DNA from: an uncultured Oscillospiraceae bacterium
Lineage (GTDB): Bacteria; Bacillota; Clostridia; Oscillospirales; Oscillospiraceae
Reading direction: 5' to 3'
DNA: 35,336 nucleotides
NCBI GenBank assembly: GCA_949841465.1
Contig: CATKZW010000032.1
Coordinates: 1-35,336 of the forward strand
Shown one piece after another: positions 29,421 through 35,336 of the stretch. Position numbers and translations under genes: made by a program. The first letter of the stretch is position 1. The number at the start of each line of letters is the position of its first letter. The notes under the pieces were generated by a model. The model saw only the letters and a program-made list of their open reading frames with translations. It ran no database searches and was not told the DNA's origin.

Positions 29421-30968
29421 ATGTCTGAGCAGACCAATAATCCGGGCGTCCGGCAGGATGCCGCAGAGCAGGGCGTCCGGCAGGATGCTGTCCAGGAGGA
29501 GCCCTCCCTGTCCGAGCTGCTTCAGGTTCGGAGGGACAAGCTGAGCGACCTGCGGGAAAAGGGTCAGGACCCCTTCGTCATCACCAAGTTTGACGTCACC
29601 CACCACAGCAATGAGGTGAAGGACCGCTTCGAGGAGCTGGAGGGGCAGACCGTCCGGCTGGCCGGCCGCCTTATGAGCAAACGGGGGATGGGCAAGGCGG
29701 TGTTTGCCGACCTTCAGGACAACGGCGGCCGCGTACAGCTCTACGTGCGCATTGACGACGTGGGGGAGGAGGCGCTGGCCGTCTTCAAGAAGTATGATAT
29801 CGGTGACATCGTCGGCGTGGAGGGGGAGGTCTTCCGCACCAAGCGGGGGGAAATCTCCATCAAGGCCAAGACCATCACTTTGCTGTCCAAGTCCCTGCTG
29901 CCCCTGCCGGAGAAGTTCCACGGCCTTACCGACGTGGAGACCCGCTGCCGCCAGCGGTATGTGGACCTGATCGTTAACCCCGATGTGAAGCGGAATTTTG
30001 TCATCCGCTCCCAGTTTATCAAGCATGTCCGGGATTTCATGGATGCCCGAGGCTTTATGGAGGTTGAGACCCCGGTGCTCAACACCATCTCCGGCGGCGC
30101 CACCGCCCGGCCCTTCATCACCCATCACAATACGCTGGACATCGACATGTACATGCGCATCGCTACCGAGCTGCCCCTGAAGCGGCTGATTGTGGGCGGC
30201 CTGGAGCGGGTGTACGAGATGGGCCGCATCTTCCGCAACGAGGGCATGGACAACCGGCACAATCCGGAGTTCACCACCATTGAGCTGTACCAGGCCTACG
30301 CCGATTTCAACGACATGATGGACCTGTTTGAGGACCTGCTGTCCTCCGCGGCCCAGAAGATTTTGGGTACCTATCAGGTGGAGTGGCAGGGGGAGCAGAT
30401 CGATCTGACCCCTGGCTGGCCCCGCCTGCCCATGCACGAGGCTGTCAAGCAGTACACCGGCCTGGACTTCATGGCCATCACCTCCGATGAGGAGGCTGTG
30501 GCCGCCGCCAAGTCCATTGGGGTGGAACTGCCCGAGACCGCCGACAAAACCTGGGGCAACGCCCTGTATGAGTGCTTTGACCAGCGGGTAGAGGACAAGC
30601 TCATCCAGCCTACCTTTATTACCATGCACCCGGTGGACGTGTCCCCGCTGGCCAAGCGGTCCCCCAGCGATCCCCGGCTCACCGAGCGGTTCGAGCTGTT
30701 TATCTGCCGCAGCGAGATGGGCAATGCCTTCTCCGAGCTTAACGACCCCATTGACCAGCGTCAGCGCTTCCAGAAGCAGGTGGAGCTGCGGGCCAAGGGG
30801 GACGACGAGGCCGGCATGATGGACGAGGACTTTCTCACCGCGCTGGAGTACGGCATGCCGCCCACCGGCGGCTTGGGCATCGGCATCGACCGGTGCGTCA
30901 TGCTGCTCACCAATAACGATTCCATCCGGGAAGTCCTGCTGTTCCCCACCATGCGGCCGGTGGATTAA
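29421..30968 (+). CDS. lysS: Lysyl-tRNA synthetase (class II)
   Basis: The 515-residue protein is a complete class II lysyl-tRNA synthetase. It has an N-terminal OB-fold tRNA anticodon domain (about 70-165), class II motif 2 in ERVYEMGRIFRNEGMDNRHN and motif 3 in GGLGIGIDRCVMLLTNN. The enzyme charges tRNA-Lys. AAGGAGAG precedes the ATG at 29421; an earlier in-frame ATG at 29382 would overlap greA and has no ribosome site. The first 30 residues are an extension over usual LysS and contain a nine-residue tandem repeat (GVRQDAAEQ GVRQDAVQE), reflecting a 27-base duplication. It is followed by a strong terminator. Confidence 0.97.
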   Translation: MSEQTNNPGVRQDAAEQGVRQDAVQEEPSLSELLQVRRDKLSDLREKGQDPFVITKFDVTHHSNEVKDRFEELEGQTVRLAGRLMSKRGMGKAVFADLQDNGGRVQLYVRIDDVGEEALAVFKKYDIGDIVGVEGEVFRTKRGEISIKAKTITLLSKSLLPLPEKFHGLTDVETRCRQRYVDLIVNPDVKRNFVIRSQFIKHVRDFMDARGFMEVETPVLNTISGGATARPFITHHNTLDIDMYMRIATELPLKRLIVGGLERVYEMGRIFRNEGMDNRHNPEFTTIELYQAYADFNDMMDLFEDLLSSAAQKILGTYQVEWQGEQIDLTPGWPRLPMHEAVKQYTGLDFMAITSDEEAVAAAKSIGVELPETADKTWGNALYECFDQRVEDKLIQPTFITMHPVDVSPLAKRSPSDPRLTERFELFICRSEMGNAFSELNDPIDQRQRFQKQVELRAKGDDEAGMMDEDFLTALEYGMPPTGGLGIGIDRCVMLLTNNDSIREVLLFPTMRPVD

Positions 30969-30979
30969 GAAATTGTCCC

Positions 30980-31014
30980 AAAAGCATACCGGCGAACTCT
31001 GCCGGTATGCTTTT
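30980..31014 (+). terminator. Intrinsic terminator of greA-lysS
   Basis: A perfect 14-base-pair stem (30980-30993 with 31001-31014) has a 7-base loop; the A4 start and T4 end are part of the stem. No clear promoter is visible in the 27 bases before the next gene. Confidence 0.85.
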
Positions 31015-31041
31015 GCGCATTGAAACAAGGGGGGGTAAGCC

Positions 31042-31815
31042 ATGGAACAGGAGAAAATCACCAGCCGGGCCAACCCTCTGCTGGCACGGGTGCGGAAACT
31101 GAACAGCCGCCGCTCTTTCCGCCGTGAGGAGAGGGCCTTTGTCGGTGAAGGCCCTAAACTGCTGGACGAGGCCCTGCACTGGGATGCAGAGCTGGAGGCG
31201 GTGATCTGCGCCCCCGGTGTGTCTCTGCCACAGCTGCCGGAGCGGGTGAGGATGGTGGAGGTGGCGGATCATCTGCTGGCCTCCATCGCGGACACGGAGA
31301 GCCCGCAGGGTATTGTTTTCCTCTGCAAAGGGAAAGCTCTTGACATGCCGGAGCAGTTGACAGGCAAACGTTATCTGCTCCTAGACGGCGTACAGGATCC
31401 AGGCAATGTGGGCACTATCTGGCGGACTGCCGACGCGTTCGGGACCGACGGGCTGATTTTATGCAATGGCTGTGCCGACCCTTGGAACCCCAAGACGGTG
31501 CGGGCTACGATGGGCGCGGTGTTCCGCCTGCCCGTGTACGAGAGTACACTGGAAACAGCGGGAGAAAGACTGTGCCAGGCGGGCATCCCGCTGTATGCCG
31601 CCGCATTGCGGGAGGATACGGAAGATGTCCGGGCCGCTTCGCTGGATAAAGCGGCGGTCATTATCGGCAGCGAGGGCCGGGGCGTGTCTCAGCTGGCCCT
31701 GGAGCTGTGTCAAAAGACAATTAAAATCCCCATGCGGGCCCGGTGCGAGTCGCTGAACGCGGCCGCTGCTGCGTCTGTAGTGCTGTGGGAAATGGCACGG
31801 AGCGATGGGAGATAG
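31042..31815 (+). CDS. TrmH/SpoU family RNA 2'-O-methyltransferase
   Basis: The 257-residue protein is a SPOUT-fold RNA methyltransferase. The N-terminal substrate-binding domain begins SRANPLLARVRKLNSRR. The catalytic domain has LLLDGVQDPGNVGTIWRTAD (motif 1), IIGSEGRGVS (motif 2) and MRARCESLNAAAAASVVLWE (motif 3) at the knotted SAM site. It methylates a ribose 2'-hydroxyl in rRNA or tRNA; the exact target cannot be told. AAGGGGGGG precedes the ATG. It follows the lysS terminator and is 21 bases before dprA. Confidence 0.9.
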   Translation: MEQEKITSRANPLLARVRKLNSRRSFRREERAFVGEGPKLLDEALHWDAELEAVICAPGVSLPQLPERVRMVEVADHLLASIADTESPQGIVFLCKGKALDMPEQLTGKRYLLLDGVQDPGNVGTIWRTADAFGTDGLILCNGCADPWNPKTVRATMGAVFRLPVYESTLETAGERLCQAGIPLYAAALREDTEDVRAASLDKAAVIIGSEGRGVSQLALELCQKTIKIPMRARCESLNAAAAASVVLWEMARSDGR

Positions 31816-31836
31816 AGAGCAGGGAGGAGGTCCGCT

Positions 31837-33081
31837 ATGTCTAACCTGAAGCACTGGATCTGGCTTACGCAGCGCAAAGGGCTGGCCGGTCAGAATGCTG
31901 TGCGGGTGTTGGAGCACTTCGGCGCGCCGGAGCAAGTTCACGCCGCCGATGAGGGGGCATATACCCAGGTGGGCGGGCTGTCTCAGGAGACGATCCGCTC
32001 CCTGATGGACAAATCGCTGGATCAGGCCGACCGGGTGCTGGGAGACTGTGACCGGCTTGGCATTCATCTGCTCACCCGTCAGGACGCCACCTACCCGGAA
32101 CGCCTGAAAGCCATCCATCAGCCGCCTATGGTGCTGTACTGGAAGGGGAGGCAGGTCGCTTTTGACGAAGAGGTGGCCATCGCCATAGTGGGCACGCGGG
32201 CGGCTACGCCTTACGGTGTTCAAATGGCGTCTAAGCTGTCCGCCGAGCTTACCCGGAACGGCGCATTGATTGTTTCCGGCATGGCGCAGGGTATTGACGC
32301 CGCCGCTGTGCGGGGCGCGCTGAAGATGGGCGGACCGGTGGTATCGGTGCTGGGCGGCGGCATCGATGTGGTATACCCCAAGTACCACAAGGACCTTTTT
32401 GAGGATGTGGCGGCGGTGGGCACGCTTATCTCTGAGTATCCGCCGGGAGCGGAGACAAAAGCGTCCAATTTCCCCATCCGCAACCGCATCATCAGCGGCC
32501 TGTCTGTGGGCGTTATCGCTGTGGAGAGCGGCCGCTATGGCGGCACCCTGCTGACGGTAAACCACGCTTCGGAGCAGAGCCGAGAGGTGTTTGCCGTCCC
32601 TGGGCCGGTGGGCGCGCCGGAGAGCGAGGGCACCAACCGGCTGATTCAGGAGGGGGCGGCCAAGCTGATTATGAGCTCGGACGACGTGCTGTGCGAGTTT
32701 GTAAGCCGGTTCCCCGGCAAGCTGAAGCTGGGCTGGGACGCCTTTGCGTCCCCAGAGGTGGAGGCCCAGCGGCTGGAGGGAGCCGCGGTGGTCCCGGAGC
32801 ATCGGGAACTTACCCGGTCAAAGGAGAAGCCCGCCCAGGCGAAAAAGGATGACATTCCAGTGCTCCGCTGGGCGGACTGCAAGAATAAGCTGACCGACGA
32901 CCAGCGGGCGCTGCTGCTGGCCCTGAACGAGGGCATGGCGGTGGCGGACGACCTGGTGGAACGCACCCAGATCCCCGCCCGGCGGGTGATGTCTGCCATG
33001 ACCCTGCTCCAGATCCAGGGATATGTGGCGGAGGAGAGCGGCAAGCGGTTCCGGGCTGCCGTGAAATTGAAAATGGAGTAG
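31837..33081 (+). CDS. dprA: DNA-processing protein DprA
   Basis: The 414-residue protein has the DprA layout: an N-terminal helical domain, a Rossmann-like core with VGTRAATPYGVQMA, VSGMAQGIDAAAVRGAL, VLGGGIDVVYP and NFPIRNRIISGLS, and a C-terminal winged helix (about 345-410). DprA loads RecA on incoming single-stranded DNA in natural transformation. The winged-helix end is present, unlike in shorter homologues. AGGGAGGAGG precedes the ATG. topA follows after 9 bases, the usual order in Firmicutes, so the two are co-transcribed. Confidence 0.95.
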   Translation: MSNLKHWIWLTQRKGLAGQNAVRVLEHFGAPEQVHAADEGAYTQVGGLSQETIRSLMDKSLDQADRVLGDCDRLGIHLLTRQDATYPERLKAIHQPPMVLYWKGRQVAFDEEVAIAIVGTRAATPYGVQMASKLSAELTRNGALIVSGMAQGIDAAAVRGALKMGGPVVSVLGGGIDVVYPKYHKDLFEDVAAVGTLISEYPPGAETKASNFPIRNRIISGLSVGVIAVESGRYGGTLLTVNHASEQSREVFAVPGPVGAPESEGTNRLIQEGAAKLIMSSDDVLCEFVSRFPGKLKLGWDAFASPEVEAQRLEGAAVVPEHRELTRSKEKPAQAKKDDIPVLRWADCKNKLTDDQRALLLALNEGMAVADDLVERTQIPARRVMSAMTLLQIQGYVAEESGKRFRAAVKLKME

Positions 33082-33090
33082 TTGAGGAAC

Positions 33091-35336
33091 ATGGCAAACA
33101 GTAATTTGGTCATCGTGGAGTCGCCCGCCAAGGCGAAAACCATCGGGAAATACCTGGGCCCTGGCTTTGAGGTGAAGGCGTCCATGGGTCACATCCGGGA
33201 CCTGCCCAAGAGCAAGCTGGGGGTGGATGTGGGCACCTTCGAGCCGGATTATGAGAACATTAAGGACAAGGCGGACGTCATCAAAGACCTGCGCAAGTCC
33301 GCCAAGGCCAGCGACAAAATCTATCTGGCTACCGACCCTGACCGGGAAGGTGAGGCCATCTCCTGGCATCTCCAATCGGTGCTGGGGGTGCCGAAGGAGA
33401 AGACCTGCCGGGTGACCTTTAACGAGATCACCCAGAAGGTGGTCAAGGAGTCCATTGCCAACCCCAGGGACATCGACCAGGATTTGGTGGACGCCCAGCA
33501 GGCCCGGCGGGTGCTGGACCGCATTGTGGGATATCAGCTCTCGCCCCTGCTGTGGAAGAAAATCCGCCGGGGGCTGTCCGCCGGGCGGGTGCAGTCAGTG
33601 GCCACCCGGCTGGCGGTGGAGCGGGAGGAGGAAATCCGTGCCTTCACCCCCCAGGAGTATTGGTCCATCACTGCCGACCTGTCCCGCGTCGCGCCCAACC
33701 TGGGCGGATTCAAAGCGGACTTCTACGGGAAGGAAAAGCGGATGGAGCTCACCAGCAGGGAGCAGGTGGACGGCATTGTAAATGCTGTAAAGGATTGTCC
33801 TTTTACAGTAGTTGGTGTGAAGCGGCAGGACAAGAACCGCAGTCCCGCGCCCCCGTTTACCACCTCTACCCTCCAGCAGGAGGCGTCCCGGAAGTTGAAC
33901 ATGATCCCCCGGCGCACCATGTCCATCGCCCAGCAGCTCTATGAGGGCATCGACATTGAGGGCGTGGGCACCGTGGGTCTGATCACCTATATGCGTACCG
34001 ACTCCCTGCGCCTGTCCGAGGAGGCGCTGGCGGCGGCTAAGACCTTCATTGAGGCCCGGTACGGCAAGCAGTATTACCCGGCAAAGACCCGGCAGTTCAA
34101 GTCCAAGGGCAACGCCCAGGACGCCCACGAGGCTATCCGCCCCTCCGATGTGAACCTGACCCCGGAGGACCTGAAAAAGAGCCTCACCGCCGACCAGTAC
34201 CGCCTTTACAAGCTGATCTGGAGCCGCTTCCTGGCCTGCCAGATGGCGGGAGCGGTGTACGACAGCGTGACCATCGAGGCGGAGGCGGCAGGCTACCGGT
34301 TCCGGGCCAGTCATTCTTCTGTGAAGTTTAACGGCTTTACAGCGGTTTATGAGGAGAGCCGGGACGAGGATGAGGAGGCTCCCCAGTCCCCGCTGCCCGA
34401 CCTGAAGGAGGGGGAGGCGCTGAAGCTCAACGGCCTGGAACCGGCCCAGCACTTCACCCAGCCCCCGGCCCGGTTCACCGAGGCCACCCTCATCAAGGCG
34501 CTGGAGGAGAAGGGCGTGGGCCGCCCGTCCACCTACGCGCCCACCATCTCCACCATCACCGACCGGCAGTACGTGGTGAAGGAGGGCAAGTACCTCCGCC
34601 CCACGCCGCTGGGCGAGGTGGTCACGGGACTGATGAAGGAAAAGTTCCCCGACATTGTGGACACCGACTTCACCGCCCAGATGGAGAGCAAACTGGACAA
34701 GGTGGAGGCCGGTGAGGCGGCGTGGAAGCAGGTGCTGGGCGAGTTCTACACCGGCTTCGACGCGGAGCTGAAAAAGGCCGAATCCGAGCTGGACGGCGAG
34801 CGCATCAAGGTGCCCGACGAGGAGTCGGATGAGGTGTGCGACATGTGCGGCCGGAAAATGGTGGTGAAACTGGGCCGGTTCGGGCGGTTTCTGGCCTGCC
34901 CCGGCTGGCCGGAGTGCAGCTTCACCAAGCCGCTGGTGGTGGAGATGCCGGGGAAGTGCCCCAAGTGCGGGGGCCGGCTGGTGAAGCGCACCGGTGTGAG
35001 CAAAAAGAACAACAAGCAGTACACCTACTACTGCTGTGAACACCTGAACAGCAAGGTGGAGGAGAAGCGCTGCGACTTTATGACCTGGGACGTGCCGGTG
35101 AAGGACAACTGTCCCGTCTGCGGCTGGACCATGTTCAAGCTGTCCGGGCGGGGATTCAAGCGGCCCTTCTGCGTCAACCCGGACTGCTCCAACTTCCTGC
35201 CGGAGGACAAGCGGGGCGGGTACAAAAAGAAGACGGAGGACGGCGCTCCGGCGGAGGGCGCGGAGGCCGAGGCGAAGCCAGCCAAAAAGACGGCGGCGAA
35301 GAAGACTGCCTCCACCGCAAAGACCGCGTCAGCGAA
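33091..35336 (+). CDS. topA: DNA topoisomerase I, 3' end beyond the window
   Basis: The first 748 residues of a type IA topoisomerase are visible; no stop codon is reached. The TOPRIM domain is at the N-terminus (LVIVESPAKAKTIGKYL and DPDREGEAISWH). The catalytic tyrosine is Tyr300 in LITYMRTDS. Residues about 585-705 contain three zinc-ribbon-like cysteine sets (CDMC..C..C, CPKC..C..C and CPVC..C..C), beyond which is a lysine/alanine-rich tail (AKPAKKTAAKKTASTAKTAS) that continues off the edge. The enzyme relaxes negative supercoils and is essential in most bacteria. The ribosome site (GAGGAAC) is modest, consistent with coupling to dprA. Confidence 0.96.
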   Translation, partial: MANSNLVIVESPAKAKTIGKYLGPGFEVKASMGHIRDLPKSKLGVDVGTFEPDYENIKDKADVIKDLRKSAKASDKIYLATDPDREGEAISWHLQSVLGVPKEKTCRVTFNEITQKVVKESIANPRDIDQDLVDAQQARRVLDRIVGYQLSPLLWKKIRRGLSAGRVQSVATRLAVEREEEIRAFTPQEYWSITADLSRVAPNLGGFKADFYGKEKRMELTSREQVDGIVNAVKDCPFTVVGVKRQDKNRSPAPPFTTSTLQQEASRKLNMIPRRTMSIAQQLYEGIDIEGVGTVGLITYMRTDSLRLSEEALAAAKTFIEARYGKQYYPAKTRQFKSKGNAQDAHEAIRPSDVNLTPEDLKKSLTADQYRLYKLIWSRFLACQMAGAVYDSVTIEAEAAGYRFRASHSSVKFNGFTAVYEESRDEDEEAPQSPLPDLKEGEALKLNGLEPAQHFTQPPARFTEATLIKALEEKGVGRPSTYAPTISTITDRQYVVKEGKYLRPTPLGEVVTGLMKEKFPDIVDTDFTAQMESKLDKVEAGEAAWKQVLGEFYTGFDAELKKAESELDGERIKVPDEESDEVCDMCGRKMVVKLGRFGRFLACPGWPECSFTKPLVVEMPGKCPKCGGRLVKRTGVSKKNNKQYTYYCCEHLNSKVEEKRCDFMTWDVPVKDNCPVCGWTMFKLSGRGFKRPFCVNPDCSNFLPEDKRGGYKKKTEDGAPAEGAEAEAKPAKKTAAKKTASTAKTASA

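Noticed and set aside
29418..31073. 551-residue minus-strand reading frame
   Set aside because: It lies opposite lysS, whose class II synthetase motifs are unmistakable.
33595..35043. 482-residue minus-strand reading frame
   Set aside because: It is antisense to topA. It is leucine/glycine/histidine-rich in the way of GC-rich shadows.
1..35336. CRISPR array, tRNA, rRNA, transposase or prophage
   Set aside because: No regularly spaced direct repeats, cloverleaf-like sequences, rRNA segments or recombinase motifs were found on either strand.

Overview
This window is GC-rich, densely coded chromosomal DNA, almost certainly from a low-profile anaerobic Firmicute of the Oscillospiraceae type (Flavonifractor, Oscillibacter or Lawsonibacter-like). 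That placement is inference. It rests on SigA-type promoters (TTGACA-N17-TATAAT), an FMN riboswitch ahead of an ECF-type RibU, a TIGR04086-like membrane protein next to yajC, a split giant 2-hydroxyacyl-CoA dehydratase activase system, a DUF2975 plus YozG-like HTH pair, and dprA-topA synteny. I see no rRNA, tRNA, CRISPR array, insertion-sequence transposase or prophage.

Layout. 1-1874: end of an arginine operon (argD, partial, then argF). 1887-3605: sirtuin plus CPBP membrane protease, read from a promoter embedded in the argF terminator. 3642-4886: DUF2975 membrane protein, small HTH regulator and a small membrane protein. 4915-5329: a short, probably truncated lipoprotein ORF and an array of six consecutive hairpins. 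5330-6103: uridine phosphorylase. 6119-13677 (minus strand): a DUF6774-like small protein, then the operon activase/DUF2229 - SnoaL-like - second dehydratase-like protein - GNAT acetyltransferase, then asnB. 13865-16245 (plus): GT-C type membrane glycosyltransferase, exodeoxyribonuclease III and a 59-residue YtxH-like protein. 16278-16817 (minus): SLOG-fold protein. 16926-17893: FMN riboswitch and ribU. 17894-18277: a convergent hairpin, a doubtful small ORF and a perfect dyad. 18278-21364: HAD phosphatase, MFS sugar-type transporter, glycerophosphodiester phosphodiesterase. 21531-26344: an Hsp70 / J-like membrane protein / DUF1266 membrane protein operon. 26355-27701 (minus): MATE transporter. 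27875-28768: yajC and a TIGR04086-like membrane protein. 28800-31014: greA-lysS. 31042-35336: TrmH/SpoU rRNA methyltransferase, dprA and topA (runs off the window).

The most interesting locus is the three-gene operon at 21634-26289. An HscC-like Hsp70 overlaps the gene for a transmembrane protein whose J-like domain carries HPE instead of HPD. The third gene is a two-segment membrane protein with a DUF1266 domain. The same set of families (HscC, DjlB/DjlC, DUF1266 proteins YbeR/YbeU) sits together in Escherichia coli, so this looks like a conserved but functionally undescribed membrane-linked chaperone system. Other points of interest are a dehydratase-activase system split in two with an NTF2-fold gene between the halves, two places where an intrinsic terminator contains the Shine-Dalgarno sequence of the next gene (ribU and the yajC neighbour), and the hairpin array before the uridine phosphorylase.

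Convergent gene pairs are separated by hairpins that carry T-runs on both strands and so probably terminate in both directions. All positions were read by eye. No similarity search or folding program was run, so family names come from recognisable motifs and memory.
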